A stretch of DNA of 64,000 nucleotides from Halolamina sediminis (GTDB taxonomy: Archaea > Halobacteriota > Halobacteria > Halobacteriales > Haloferacaceae). The stretch is taken from contig NZ_CVUA01000001.1 in NCBI RefSeq assembly GCF_001282785.1, positions 1,674,001-1,738,000 on the forward strand, given 5' to 3'. The translations under genes were made by a program, and so were the position numbers. Positions within the stretch are counted from its first letter, which is position 1, and each line of letters opens with the position of its first letter. Under the pieces are notes generated by a model, which did no database searches, was not told the origin of the DNA, and saw only the letters and a list, made by a program, of their open reading frames with translations. Positions 1 to 13,416 of the stretch are shown here, piece after piece.

Positions 1-58
1 CGCTCACGAGGAGGCCGATGAAGATCACCGCCGTCGCGCCGCTGACGCTGAACCCCAT
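1..58 (-). CDS. arlF: Archaellum protein ArlF (FlaF), N-terminal fragment cut by window edge
   Basis: Only the first 19 codons are inside the window (MGFSVSGATAVIFIGLLVS). A short polar start followed at once by a membrane helix is the usual N-terminus of ArlF/ArlG, the small pseudo-periplasmic stator proteins that anchor the archaellum motor to the S-layer. The ATG shares one base with the TGA stop of the upstream ArlCE-type gene (TGATG), so the two genes form one operon read leftwards. ArlF and ArlG have similar N-termini, so the choice between them is an inference from a very short segment. Confidence 0.6.
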   Translation of the reverse strand, partial: MGFSVSGATAVIFIGLLVS

Positions 59-1026
59 CAGATATCGTTCAGACAGGCGAGCACGCGAATGTACTCGTGT
101 GAGACGGCGTGTTCCTCGGCGGTCGGCTCGCGGGCCTGTGTCGGGTCGACGAACACGTCGAGCGCCGGCCCACCGATCACGTCGACGAGTCGCTCCTCGA
201 CTTTCGGGGAGATCCAGCCGACGTTCTCGTAGTAGTCGACCGCGCGGAACGCACCCGCGGGCCCGGACCGGTCCATCAGCGTCGCCAGCCACTCCATCAC
301 GAGCACCTCGCCCGCGTAGCCGTCGGGGATCGACTCGAGCACCGGGCCGCCGTCCGCGGCCTGTGAGTCCCGAGCGGCGTCGTCGTCCCCGCCCCGGCGC
401 TCCTGGTGGTCGGGGGCCGAACCCGTCTCGAACTCGGCAGCCGCATCGAACGGATCCGCCGCCGGCTCCTCCTGAAGATCGTCGAAGGAGACGACCGGAT
501 CCGCCGCCGCCTCCGACTCCTCCGCCGGGGCGTGGTCGTCGCGTGCGGGTTCGTCCGGGGCCGGATCCGCGTCCGGGACCGCCGCGTCGGCCGCCTCGCC
601 GTCGACCCCGGCCATCGGCGAAGCGCCGCCCGCCGCCTCGGTCGGATCGTCGACGAACGGGTTCTCCTCGGCTGCGAGCCGGTCGTAGACGCCGACGAGC
701 TGTCTGACCGTGTCGTTCATCTCGTCGATCGAGTCCGCCATCTCCTCTTGGGAGTTCTGGAGGGCGCGGACCGAGGACTCCGTCGACGAGAGCTCGTCGT
801 CCAGTTCGTCGAGTCGGACGTCGAGCTCGTTGACGTCCGGCCCGTCGTCTTCGGGGGCGGATACTTTCACGGGCGAGCCCTCGTCCCCACCCAGCGCCTC
901 CCGATCGCTTTCTGGCGCTTCCGGCTCCGGGTTCGCGGACGGGTCGCCGTCCGCCGTGTCGGTCGGTCCTTCGTCGGTGTTTTCGTCGTCGTTCGAGCTG
1001 AACATGCTGCTGATGATTTCGAACAT
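58..1026 (-). CDS. arlCE: Archaellum motor accessory protein, ArlCE/ArlD type
   Basis: A 322-residue cytoplasmic archaellum protein. Residues 229-322 form the conserved FlaD/E-type domain (ESIPDGYAGE, then W-rich VLVMEWLATLM and YYENVGWIS), which in haloarchaea links the motor to the chemotaxis adaptor. Residues about 66-117 are heptad-like and predicted coiled coil. The stretch between them is a long acidic low-complexity linker. I chose the ATG at 1026 rather than the longer frame from 1089, because the extra 21 residues are basic and unlike the family; GGGAAG lies upstream of the chosen start. It is divergent from the archaellin gene and precedes arlF. Confidence 0.85.
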   Translation of the reverse strand: MFEIISSMFSSNDDENTDEGPTDTADGDPSANPEPEAPESDREALGGDEGSPVKVSAPEDDGPDVNELDVRLDELDDELSSTESSVRALQNSQEEMADSIDEMNDTVRQLVGVYDRLAAEENPFVDDPTEAAGGASPMAGVDGEAADAAVPDADPAPDEPARDDHAPAEESEAAADPVVSFDDLQEEPAADPFDAAAEFETGSAPDHQERRGGDDDAARDSQAADGGPVLESIPDGYAGEVLVMEWLATLMDRSGPAGAFRAVDYYENVGWISPKVEERLVDVIGGPALDVFVDPTQAREPTAEEHAVSHEYIRVLACLNDI

Positions 1027-1150
1027 AGTTTTCTTCCCGCGTACTGTGCCGTCGACGCTCTTGTGAGAATACAGAACCACCGAGCACATAGGTCGCGGGG
1101 CGAACTCGAGTCGCGTTTCGAGTCTCGATACGGTCGGCGAAACCGTTCGC

Positions 1151-1158
1151 TATACTAA
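1151..1158 (+). promoter_or_regulatory. Candidate TATA box for archaellin
   Basis: TATACTAA lies in the divergent spacer, about 70 bases before the archaellin start, which would leave a leader of roughly 40 bases. It is the most A/T-rich promoter-like stretch on this strand in the spacer. No transcript data are available. Confidence 0.4.
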
Positions 1159-1222
1159 GTGGATACCCCCCGGTGAACGAGATGGGAACGAACCCATCCG
1201 ATAAGGGAGTGAGACTACGACA

Positions 1223-1795
1223 ATGAAACTACCATCACGAGACGACGCCGACCGCGGACAGGTCGGTATCGGGACGCTGATCATCTTCATCGCGCTGGTG
1301 CTGGTCGCCGCGGTCGCCGCGGGGGTCCTCATCAACACGGCGGATGATCTCCAGACGCGTGCCTCCGATACCGGGGAGGACGCACAAGCACAGGTATCCA
1401 ACCAGATCGACGTCGTGTCCGCAACGGGCGCGACCGGCGGCGATAGCAACGTCGATAACGTCACGCTGGTCGTGAAGAAGTCGCCGGGGTCTGACCCAAT
1501 CGACCTCAGCGCGGCCACGATCGAGTATACGAGTAGTAGTAGTTCGGTGACGCTGACTCAAGGGGGCTCGGCCAACGGAACGGCATTCTCGACGGAAGCG
1601 ATCGTCGGCAGCGAGGACACGGTCCTCGAGGACACGAATCAGCGAATCGAGATCACGATCAACACGAGCGACATCCAAAGCGGCCTCGCCGAGGGCGAGG
1701 ACGCCCAGCTGCGGATCGTCGACCAGTCGGGCGCGGAGACGGTCTACGGCGTGAGCGTGCCGGAAGTGCTCACGGGCGACTTCGTGGAAGTGTAG
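1223..1795 (+). CDS. arlA: Archaellin (flagellin), main filament subunit
   Basis: A 190-residue archaellin, the filament subunit of the archaellum. The N-terminus is a class III signal peptide. Basic and polar residues are followed by RG at 11-12 and [10 protein letters not shown], with cleavage expected after Gly12 by the prepilin peptidase ArlK/PibD. The helix at 14-37 would form the filament core. The rest is an acidic, Ser/Thr/Asn-rich outer domain with possible N-glycosylation sequons (NGT, NVT). The protein is at the short end for haloarchaeal archaellins. It lies divergent from the arlCE/arlF operon with about 200 bases between them. Confidence 0.92.
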   Translation: MKLPSRDDADRGQVGIGTLIIFIALVLVAAVAAGVLINTADDLQTRASDTGEDAQAQVSNQIDVVSATGATGGDSNVDNVTLVVKKSPGSDPIDLSAATIEYTSSSSSVTLTQGGSANGTAFSTEAIVGSEDTVLEDTNQRIEITINTSDIQSGLAEGEDAQLRIVDQSGAETVYGVSVPEVLTGDFVEV

Positions 1796-1870
1796 GCGCT
1801 CGCGACGACGACCACACACGGCAGCCGGCTGCGTCCGGTGTGACGCGCCGACCGTGTGACTGCGTTCGCC

Positions 1871-1875
1871 TTTTT
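1871..1875 (+). terminator. Candidate T-tract terminator after archaellin
   Basis: Five Ts about 75 bases downstream of the archaellin stop, preceded by GC-rich DNA. Short T runs are typical archaeal termination signals. Confidence 0.35.
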
Positions 1876-1944
1876 CCCAGACTGAAGCGATCGAGTACTG
1901 GCTCCAGTAACGATTCGGCGGGAGACCCACCACGGACGCGATAG

Positions 1945-2325
1945 ATGCTCGACGACGACACTGACGACACGACGACCGAACGGGAGGGATCGAGTGACGA
2001 ACACGTCCAGCCGCTGGGCGAGGACCGGTACGTGGTCAGTCTGGACGAGCGGGTGGAAGCGCCACCGGCCGGCGCGCACGCGCCGGACCCCGGCAGCGAT
2101 GCGGGTCGAACGCTCGACGACCTCGACGGCGCCTACGCGCTCGAACTCCACGCCCGACACGAGGACGACGCAGACAGTCTCCGCGTCGAGACCAACGACG
2201 TGGCAGACGCCTTCGAGTCGCTGCTGCGGTGGTACGCCGAGAAGGTGGCGCCGGCGACCCCGCCCGAAGCTGTCGTGGGGACGCTGCTCGCGAACTCCGA
2301 TCTCGAGCTCGACGGGCGGAGCTGA
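1945..2325 (+). CDS. Small acidic haloarchaeal protein of unknown function
   Basis: A 126-residue, very acidic soluble protein with no signal peptide or membrane helix. The first half is disordered-looking (DDDTDDTTT and similar). A short conserved-looking segment (HVQPLGEDRYVVSLDE) and a helical C-terminal part (VADAFESLLRWYAEKV) follow. It lies beside archaellum genes. I recall small acidic proteins of this kind near archaellum and chemotaxis clusters in other haloarchaea, but I cannot assign a function. Its codon use matches the neighbours, so the gene itself looks real. Confidence 0.65.
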   Translation: MLDDDTDDTTTEREGSSDEHVQPLGEDRYVVSLDERVEAPPAGAHAPDPGSDAGRTLDDLDGAYALELHARHEDDADSLRVETNDVADAFESLLRWYAEKVAPATPPEAVVGTLLANSDLELDGRS

Positions 2326-2490
2326 GCCGGGTCGGCGTCGACGGCGCCGGCGGACTGCCGGCCGACTCGAAACGGTGTGTGAATCACAGAAGCCCGACGG
2401 CTCGTGACTGTGTGAGAACGACAGTCGCTGCCGGTGGACTCGCCACTGGAGAGCACGTCGACAGCGCGGCGACTCGGGGCGGCGTGAGAA

Positions 2491-3057
2491 CTACGACAGC
2501 TCGTCGAGGGCAGACCGCAGGAAGAGCCCAAGCGTCAGGTGTTGTTCCATCGCGGCCGTGACACGCTCGACGAGCGCGTCCTCGTCGTCGACCTCGTACT
2601 CCTTCGTTCGGACCAGTTCCTGCACCCGGAGCACCTCCTCCTCCTCGAGGTCGTGGAGCTGCGGGTAGACCGTCCCGGGGCTGAGTCTGGTGCCGAAGAT
2701 GGTCGTGAGGTCACCCATGAGGCTCTTTCCGTTCGTGTTGGACGAACGGTGTGCGACCAGCACCAGCAGGATCTCTTCGAGGTTGTCTTTCACCGTCGAC
2801 TCGTCGAACGTGAACTCCGCGCCGTCGAACAGCGATCGCTCGACGTGTTCGAGCACGACCTCGGACTGCTGTTCCGGGGTCATGCGGACGTCCATTTCGG
2901 GTGGCTCCTCCTCGAGTGAACGTAGTTCCTCGTAGAGTTGGTCGACGGTTGCCCCTGAGGCCGGTTCCGACGCGGCAGCCGCGGACCTCCGCGTCTCGGT
3001 GCGGGTGGATTCGTCGTCCGAAGACGGCATATTGACAGTTCCCAGATCGCGGCTCAT
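2491..3057 (-). CDS. PadR-like winged-helix regulator near archaellum genes
   Basis: 188 residues. The first 60 are polar and disordered. Residues about 92-158 form a winged helix of PadR type (LEEILLVLVAHRSSN, GKSLMGDLTTIFG, LSPGTVYPQLHDLEEEEVL), followed by an acidic C-terminal helix. PadR-like regulators adjacent to archaellum genes include EarA, the activator of the archaellum operon in Methanococcus, so control of motility is a reasonable inference but not shown here. A TATA-like box about 27 bases upstream of the ATG fits a leaderless transcript. The gene is divergent from another winged-helix gene. Confidence 0.78.
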   Translation of the reverse strand: MSRDLGTVNMPSSDDESTRTETRRSAAAASEPASGATVDQLYEELRSLEEEPPEMDVRMTPEQQSEVVLEHVERSLFDGAEFTFDESTVKDNLEEILLVLVAHRSSNTNGKSLMGDLTTIFGTRLSPGTVYPQLHDLEEEEVLRVQELVRTKEYEVDDEDALVERVTAAMEQHLTLGLFLRSALDELS

Positions 3058-3080
3058 ATCGAAACATCATGGCTCAACTT

Positions 3081-3090
3081 ATCATATAAC
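3081..3090 (-). promoter_or_regulatory. TATA box of the PadR-like gene
   Basis: On the minus strand this reads GTTATATGAT, centred about 28 bases upstream of the ATG at 3057. That spacing predicts a leaderless or near-leaderless transcript. Confidence 0.6.
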
Positions 3091-3121
3091 TATGACAGCA
3101 TATTCGGATTTTGAGAAAACC

Positions 3122-3129
3122 TATATAAA
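3122..3129 (+). promoter_or_regulatory. TATA box of the winged-helix gene at 3157
   Basis: TATATAAA, a near-consensus archaeal TATA element, centred about 31 bases before the GTG at 3157. It forms the other half of a 100-base divergent promoter region. Confidence 0.65.
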
Positions 3130-3156
3130 CTTGTTATCAAAGACGAGAACGCATAA

Positions 3157-3522
3157 GTGCTGACATGGACAGCCAAAAAACACATGCAGGAAGACAGGGC
3201 TGGCAACGGGGTTCTCGAAGCGATCGGTGACGAGCGCACGCGGACCGTGTTGGCGGCTATCGTTAGGAAGCCCGGGCCAGTAAATGATTTGATAGAACAG
3301 CTCGATCTCTCTGAAGCGACGATCTATCGGCGGATCGAAACACTCAGAGAACACGATCTCGTGGAGGAGCGGACGCTCGTGGCCGACGACGGCAACCACT
3401 ACAACGTGTACTGGTCGGATTTCGCCGGGGCGGTGGTGACGTTGGAGGAGGACGGGTACGACGCCCGCGTTCTTCAGGAGGGGGATCTCCCGGACGCCGC
3501 CACCCCGATCACGGACAGCTGA
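3157..3522 (+). CDS. ArsR-type winged-helix transcription regulator
   Basis: About 121 residues from a GTG at 3157, or 112 from the ATG at 3184. Residues 20-75 show a winged helix (LEAIGDERTRTVLAAIVRKP, then LSEATIYRRIETLREHDLV) typical of small haloarchaeal ArsR/MarR-like regulators that sense a neighbouring process. The TATA box favours the GTG start with a leader of about 5 bases. There is no visible metal-binding cysteine pair, so it is not a classic ArsR metal sensor. Its target is unknown. Confidence 0.75.
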   Translation: MLTWTAKKHMQEDRAGNGVLEAIGDERTRTVLAAIVRKPGPVNDLIEQLDLSEATIYRRIETLREHDLVEERTLVADDGNHYNVYWSDFAGAVVTLEEDGYDARVLQEGDLPDAATPITDS

Positions 3523-3653
3523 TCCACCGGTGAGCTGATCTCGGTCGTGGTGCGCTCGATCAGTTCCTCGTAGTCGTCGATGGCGTACGGCTGCATGAAC
3601 TGCCAGACGTTAGTCCACCACGAACACCCATCCGGCTCGCGGTCGATGAGCCT
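3474..3653 (-). pseudogene. Coding-like fragment without a start (possible gene remnant)
   Basis: Read on the minus strand, this 60-codon open frame ends at TGA (3476-3474). It has strongly GC-biased third positions and a plausible protein composition (GCSWWTNVWQFMQ, then YAIDDYEELIERTT). It has no start codon in a sensible place, follows the acetyltransferase stop directly, and runs into the convergent winged-helix gene. I read it as the decayed 3' end of a lost gene. Chance coding-like sequence in GC-rich DNA is the alternative. Confidence 0.3.
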
Positions 3654-3654
3654 G

Positions 3655-4194
3655 TTACTCCCGCCACTCCTCCCGCAACAGCCCGTAGTGGATCGTGTCC
3701 ACGTACTCGCCGTCGATGAACCGATCCCGGCGCACGCGCCCCTCCTGCTCGAACCCGAGCGACTCGAGCAGCCCCCGCGAGGCGTCGTTGAACTCGTAGG
3801 CGATCGCGCCCACCGCGGGGTGGTCGTACGTCGCGAACACGTAGTCGACTGCGAGCCCCACCGCCTCGCCGCCGTACCCCTCGCCGTGGAACTCCGGCGC
3901 GAGCCAGTAGGAGAGCTCCGGCCGCCGGTAGCTCATGTCCTCGACGCCGACCCAGCCGACCCGGGTCAGCGCCGACTCATCGGGCGACCCCGGCCCCGCG
4001 CCGTCCAGACAGACGAGGAACTGGTCGCCCTCGGACTCGGCCACGTCGCCGAGTTCCGTCCGGCTCCGCAGGGGGTTCCCGATCGGGATCCGGATCTCCG
4101 GGTTGGCCGACGCCCGCTGGCAGAACGCCCGATCCTCCTCCTCGACGGTCCGGAGCGTCACCCGCTCGCCCCGACTGACGCTGGCTCCAGGCAT
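3655..4194 (-). CDS. GNAT family N-acetyltransferase (RimJ/RimL-like)
   Basis: 179 residues covering one complete GNAT fold. The RimJ/RimL pattern is visible: VTLRTVEEEDRAFC at the start, then the segment ELSYWLAPEFHGEGYGGEAV, which contains the acetyl-CoA-binding loop (usually Q/RxxGxG/A; here HGEGYGGEA), and finally SRGLLESLGFEQEGRVRRDRF. Enzymes of this group transfer acetyl from acetyl-CoA to protein N-termini or small amines; the substrate cannot be told from sequence. It is a single-gene unit with a weak TATA-like box about 30 bases upstream. Confidence 0.85.
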   Translation of the reverse strand: MPGASVSRGERVTLRTVEEEDRAFCQRASANPEIRIPIGNPLRSRTELGDVAESEGDQFLVCLDGAGPGSPDESALTRVGWVGVEDMSYRRPELSYWLAPEFHGEGYGGEAVGLAVDYVFATYDHPAVGAIAYEFNDASRGLLESLGFEQEGRVRRDRFIDGEYVDTIHYGLLREEWRE

Positions 4195-4304
4195 GGCTCT
4201 CCCCTCCGGGGGTCGGGGAATAGGTTTTGTGAGATCACGTCGAGGGTCCAGAAACCGTGGACTGTTCGAGCGCCCTGCACGCCTGCTCCGCAGTCAGCCG
4301 CCGG

Positions 4305-4781
4305 TCAGTCCTGCTTCGATCCCGTCCACTGCGGGGCGCGGTTGATCTCCTGTTCGGAGTGTTCGTGGAGGATTCCGAGCACGTCGTAGATGAACTCGGT
4401 GAGACCCGGCGCCGTCGACGGTTCGAGCGAGATCATCGTCCCCCGGGCGTCGCCCTGGATGAAGTGGACGACGAGCGCGTCGTCGAACGCCCGGATCGTG
4501 CAGTACAGCGACCCGACGTCGAAGAGGCTCTCCTGTCTGGTCTGGGAGACGTCCTGCAGTCGGAGGTCGTCGATGATCTCCTGGACGTGGTCGTCGGTGA
4601 CGCCGTCGCCGACGCCGTCGGCAGTCCGGATATCGGCGGAGTTGTGATCGTAGTGGGCGACGGCACGCACGTTCTCCCCGAGCGCCTCCTACAAGTAGCC
4701 GAGTAGCTCCTCCGGGATCTGCTTCGGCAGCGAATCCACCCCGCCGCTCCCGCTCGAGAGCTCCCAGTTTTCCTCGGTCAT
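4305..4781 (-). pseudogene. Small haloarchaeal protein gene interrupted by in-frame TAG
   Basis: The frame starts at ATG 4781, encodes MTEENWELSSGS... through IPEELLGYL, meets TAG at 4691-4689 (codon 31), then continues in the same frame for 127 further codons to 4305. The second part keeps coding character, with acidic helices and FDVGSLYCTIRAFDDALVVHFIQ. A single C-to-T change in a CAG codon would explain the stop. The family is unknown to me beyond being haloarchaeal. A clean TATA box 27 bases before the ATG shows the promoter is intact. A restart at the internal ATG at 4670 could give a 121-residue product. Confidence 0.7.
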
Positions 4782-4804
4782 CGGGGTTCGTTAGGCCCCA
4801 AAAG

Positions 4805-4812
4805 CATAAATC
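4805..4812 (-). promoter_or_regulatory. TATA box of the interrupted gene
   Basis: On the minus strand it reads ATTTATGC, centred 27 bases upstream of the ATG at 4781. This fixes 4781 as the original start of the gene broken at codon 31. Confidence 0.6.
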
Positions 4813-4952
4813 AGTTTAGGACACTGCGAGGCACAGCCCGGAACGGGGCCGATGCCGGTGGGGACAGTCGAGACCATCGAGGAATCTCACAAATCGTGGA
4901 ATGTGTGAATTTCGCAAGCGTCCGAGACCGTTCGAAAACGGGGGCCGGGAGC

Positions 4953-9664
<4,712 letters not shown>

Positions 9665-12100
9665 ATGACCTCGCAGCAGACGACACTCGGCGAGGACACC
9701 ACTACGGCCGAGGAGTTGGCCGAGGGGCAGCGCGAGATCTCCATCGCCGAGTTCTTCGAGAAGAACAAACACATGCTCGGGTTCGACTCGGGCGCCCGGG
9801 GGCTGGTGACGGCCGTGAAGGAGGCCGTCGACAACGCTCTCGACGCGACCGAGGAGGCCGGCATCCGGCCCGATATCTACGTCGAGATCCGCGAGGTCGG
9901 CGACTACTACCGCCTCGTGGTCGAGGATAACGGGCCCGGGATCACCAAGGAGCAGCTCCCCAAAGTGTTCGGGAAGTTGCTGTACGGCTCGCGGTTCCAC
10001 AAGCGCGAGCAGAGCCGCGGGCAGCAGGGAATCGGGATCTCCGCGGCCGTGCTCTACTCCCAGCTCACCTCCGGCAAGCCCGCGAAGATCACCTCCCGCA
10101 CGCAGGGCAGCACCGAGGCGGAGTACTTCGAGCTCATCATCGACACCGACACCAACGAGCCGGAGATCGGGACCGCCGAGACCACCTCGTGGGACCGCAG
10201 CCACGGCACCCGCATCGAGTTGGAGATGGAGGCCAACATGCGCGCCCGCCAGCAGCTCCACGACTACATCAAACACACCGCAGTCGTCAACCCCCACGCC
10301 CGGATCGAACTTCGAGAGCCGGGGCTGGACGAGCCGCTGAAGTTCGAGCGCGCGACCGACCAGCTCCCCGCCGAGACCGAGGAGATCCGGCCCCACCCCC
10401 ACGGCGTCGAGCTCGGGACGCTGATCAAGATGCTCGACGCGACCGACTCCTACTCCGTCTCCGGGTTCATGCAGGGGGAGTTCACCCGCGTCGGGAAGAA
10501 GACCGCCGACAGCGTCCTCGACAACTTCCGCGACCGCCACTTCGGCCGCGAGCTCGGCTGGCCCGCCCGGAACGGCGCCCCGACCGCCGACGTGGAAGCG
10601 GACATCCAAAGCGCCCTCTACGAGGCCGTCTCGAACAAGGGCGCCGACGCGACCGACGTGTTCGCCGAGCGGATCGCGAACAGCCTGACCGAACGCGAGC
10701 GGACGACCTACTCCAAGCTCGTGGAGGTCGTCGGCACCGAGACGGGCAAGACGTTCGGCGCGACCGTCCGGGAGAACGCCGTCGCGGCGGCGTGGGCCGA
10801 GCTCACCCGGTTCGGTTCCGAGAACGACGAGGGCGACGATCTCGACCGGCTCACACCGACGCTGTACGAGCTAGTCGACGACGCCACCTCGACGCGGAAG
10901 GACGATGCCGCGGTCAACGGGCTGGCCGAGCGGCTGGCCGAACGCTTCGTCGCACTGGGCGACGACGACGCCCCCAACCGGATGCGGCTCACCCTCGCCG
11001 ACCTGAAGACGCTCGTCGACGAGGCCGCCGACACCACCGAGGAGTACGACGACGAGACGTTCGGCGACACCGCCCGCGAGAACGTCGTCGAGTCGCTGTG
11101 GTCGCGGATGGAGACCGTCCCGGACGACCCGCCGGACGTGAGCGAAATCGCGGGCGACCGCGACACCGCCTCCGAGCTGCTGGAGGCGATGCGGGAGACG
11201 GACATTCTCTCGCCGCCGACGGGCTGTCTCGCCCCGATCACGGCCGAACTGGTCGAGGCCGGGCTCCGGAAGGAGTACGATGCCGACTTCTACGCCGCTT
11301 CGACCCGGGACGCCGAGGTTCACGGCGGTGACCCGTTCGTCGTCGAGGCCGGGATCGCCTACGGCGGCGACATCCCCGCCGACGGGAGCGTCGAACTGCT
11401 GCGCTTCGCGAACCGCGTGCCGCTGGTGTACCAGCGCGGCGCGTGTGCGACGACGAACGTCGTCAAGCGCATCGGTTGGCGCAACTACGGGCTCGATCAG
11501 CCCGGTGGCTCGGGGATGCCCTCGGGGCCGGCGGTGATCTCGATCCACGTCGCCTCCACGAACGTTCCCTTCACCAGCGAGTCGAAGGACGCGCTGGCGT
11601 CGGTGCCGGAGATCGAAGACGAGATCGAACTCGCGATCCGGGAGGCCGCCCGCGAGCTCAAATCCTACCTCAACAAGCGCCGCTCGATGGCCAAGCGCCG
11701 GGAGAAACAGGACGTGCTCGGACGCATCCTCCCACAGATGGCCGAGAAGGTCGCCGAGGTCACGGGTCGGGACCACCCCGACATCGAGGGCGCGATGGCC
11801 CGGATCATGAACAACGTCGGCGTCGATCGCGAGCGCGACGGCGAGACGGTGACGCTGCGAGTCGAGAACCACTCCGATCGGAACGAGAGCCTAGAGATCA
11901 CCGAGATCGTCTCCGCCGAGCCCGAGGGGCTGCCCGACGGCGTCGACGCGATCGAGATGGACGAGGAGTGGTTCGTGAACTGGAACCCCGACGTGGGGTC
12001 GGGCGAGACGGTCGAACTGGAGTACAGCCTGCCGACCGATGCCGACGCCGACGCCACCGTCGACGGCGTCGACGACGAGAAACTCACGGTGAACGCATGA
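9665..12100 (+). CDS. top6B: DNA topoisomerase VI subunit B (ATPase)
   Basis: 811 residues. Topo VI is the type IIB enzyme that relaxes and decatenates DNA. The GHKL ATPase motifs are complete: [14 protein letters not shown] (Glu53, Asn57), VEDNGPGI (about 87-94), and [20 protein letters not shown] as the G2/lid region. A helix-two-turn-helix and transducer follow, with a Ig-like C-terminal segment (about 720-811). It is longer than crenarchaeal Top6B; an acidic insertion of about 200 residues lies in the middle, as I recall for haloarchaea. Start at 9665 gives a normal N-terminus. It overlaps top6A by ATGA. Confidence 0.97.
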   Translation: MTSQQTTLGEDTTTAEELAEGQREISIAEFFEKNKHMLGFDSGARGLVTAVKEAVDNALDATEEAGIRPDIYVEIREVGDYYRLVVEDNGPGITKEQLPKVFGKLLYGSRFHKREQSRGQQGIGISAAVLYSQLTSGKPAKITSRTQGSTEAEYFELIIDTDTNEPEIGTAETTSWDRSHGTRIELEMEANMRARQQLHDYIKHTAVVNPHARIELREPGLDEPLKFERATDQLPAETEEIRPHPHGVELGTLIKMLDATDSYSVSGFMQGEFTRVGKKTADSVLDNFRDRHFGRELGWPARNGAPTADVEADIQSALYEAVSNKGADATDVFAERIANSLTERERTTYSKLVEVVGTETGKTFGATVRENAVAAAWAELTRFGSENDEGDDLDRLTPTLYELVDDATSTRKDDAAVNGLAERLAERFVALGDDDAPNRMRLTLADLKTLVDEAADTTEEYDDETFGDTARENVVESLWSRMETVPDDPPDVSEIAGDRDTASELLEAMRETDILSPPTGCLAPITAELVEAGLRKEYDADFYAASTRDAEVHGGDPFVVEAGIAYGGDIPADGSVELLRFANRVPLVYQRGACATTNVVKRIGWRNYGLDQPGGSGMPSGPAVISIHVASTNVPFTSESKDALASVPEIEDEIELAIREAARELKSYLNKRRSMAKRREKQDVLGRILPQMAEKVAEVTGRDHPDIEGAMARIMNNVGVDRERDGETVTLRVENHSDRNESLEITEIVSAEPEGLPDGVDAIEMDEEWFVNWNPDVGSGETVELEYSLPTDADADATVDGVDDEKLTVNA

Positions 12101-13194
12101 GCACGAAAGACCTGAGCGACGCCGAGGCGCGGGAACGGCTAATCGACCTGGCCGCGGAGTTTTACGACCAGTTCGCGGCCGGCGAGATCCCCCGGATGGA
12201 GCTGCCCACCCGGACGAAGAGCAACATCGAGTACGACCCCGAGAAGAGCGTCTGGGTGTACGGCGACCGCAAATCCACCCGGTCGGCCAACTCCGTCAGC
12301 GGCGCGCGGAAGCTGCTGAAGGCCGCCTACACGATCGAGTTCCTCGCGAACCAGCTCGACGAGGACCGCTCCTCGACGCTGCGAGAGCTCTACTACCTCT
12401 CAGAGTCGTGGGACAACGAGGAGGCTCAGTTCAACGGGCAGGACGAGTCGAACAACCTCGTCGAGGACTTAGAGATCATCACGGGCGTCACCCGCGAGGA
12501 CTTCCACATGCGGCCCGAGGAGTCCGGCGCGACCCTGATGGGGCCGCTGAAGCTGCGCGAACAGACCCGCCGCGGCGAGCGGGAGATTCACTGCCAGCTC
12601 GACGTGGGTGAGGGTGGCTACCAGATCCCGAACAACCCCGACACGATCGAGTTCCTCGACCACGACATCGACTTCGTGCTCTGTGTGGAGACGGGTGGGA
12701 TGCGGGACCGCCTGATCGAGAACGGGTTCGACGACGAGTACAACTGCCTGATCGTCCACCTCAAAGGCCAACCCGCACGCGCGACCCGGCGGATCACCAA
12801 GCGACTCCGCGACGAACTCGACCTGCCGGTCGTGGTGTTCACTGACGGCGACCCGTGGTCCTACCGGATATACGGCTCCGTGGCGTACGGCTCGATCAAG
12901 TCCGCCCACCTCTCGGAGTATCTCGCGACCCCGGAGGCTCAGTACGTCGGCATCCGTCCACAGGACATCGTCGACTACGACCTGCCGACGGACCCGCTGT
13001 CGGACTCCGACGTGAACGCCCTGGAGTCCGAACTCGAGGACCCGCGCTTCCAGACGGAGTTCTGGGAGGAGCAGATCGAACTGCAGTTGGAGATCGACAA
13101 GAAGGCCGAGCAGCAGGCGCTCGCCTCCCGGGGGCTCGACTTCGTGACGGACACGTACCTGCCCGAGCGACTGGAGACGATGGGCGTGCTGTAA
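12097..13194 (+). CDS. top6A: DNA topoisomerase VI subunit A (Spo11-like)
   Basis: 365 residues. This is the DNA-cleaving subunit, a relative of eukaryotic Spo11. A winged-helix (CAP-like) domain carries [12 protein letters not shown], where one of Tyr99/Tyr100 is the nucleophile that makes the 5' phosphotyrosine bond. The TOPRIM domain shows [10 protein letters not shown] (Glu198) and [12 protein letters not shown] (Asp250, Asp252), which bind magnesium. The ATG overlaps the top6B stop (ATGA), so both subunits are made from one message. A T5 run sits just after the stop. Confidence 0.97.
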   Translation: MSTKDLSDAEARERLIDLAAEFYDQFAAGEIPRMELPTRTKSNIEYDPEKSVWVYGDRKSTRSANSVSGARKLLKAAYTIEFLANQLDEDRSSTLRELYYLSESWDNEEAQFNGQDESNNLVEDLEIITGVTREDFHMRPEESGATLMGPLKLREQTRRGEREIHCQLDVGEGGYQIPNNPDTIEFLDHDIDFVLCVETGGMRDRLIENGFDDEYNCLIVHLKGQPARATRRITKRLRDELDLPVVVFTDGDPWSYRIYGSVAYGSIKSAHLSEYLATPEAQYVGIRPQDIVDYDLPTDPLSDSDVNALESELEDPRFQTEFWEEQIELQLEIDKKAEQQALASRGLDFVTDTYLPERLETMGVL

Positions 13195-13197
13195 CTC

Positions 13198-13202
13198 TTT
13201 TT
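13198..13202 (+). terminator. T-tract terminator after top6A
   Basis: A run of five Ts begins four bases after the top6A stop codon and is followed by GC-rich spacer, a likely end of the top6BA transcript. Confidence 0.5.
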
Positions 13203-13416
13203 CGGCCGGGTTTCGCCGAGTTGTCGGCTCGCATAGTCGGTCGTTCCGTCGACGCATCTGGTCTCGACGGAGGCGAATCGATATAGCGGTTAGTGATTCA
13301 AAACTTCCCCTCGTGGGCCAAGACAAACGCACTGGACTCCGAACTGGACTCAGAGGACGGAGGATATCCGACAGTGAACGACAGCCTTACGCCCCACAGC
13401 GGAGAACCGCGAAAGC

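Noticed and set aside
58-1089. Longer start for the ArlCE-type gene at 1089
   Set aside because: The added 21 residues are basic and unlike the acidic family N-terminus, and the start at 1026 has a GGGAAG stretch upstream.
4689-4691. TAG read as pyrrolysine in the interrupted gene
   Set aside because: No pyl genes are seen, haloarchaea are not known to me to use pyrrolysine, and a CAG-to-TAG mutation is simpler.
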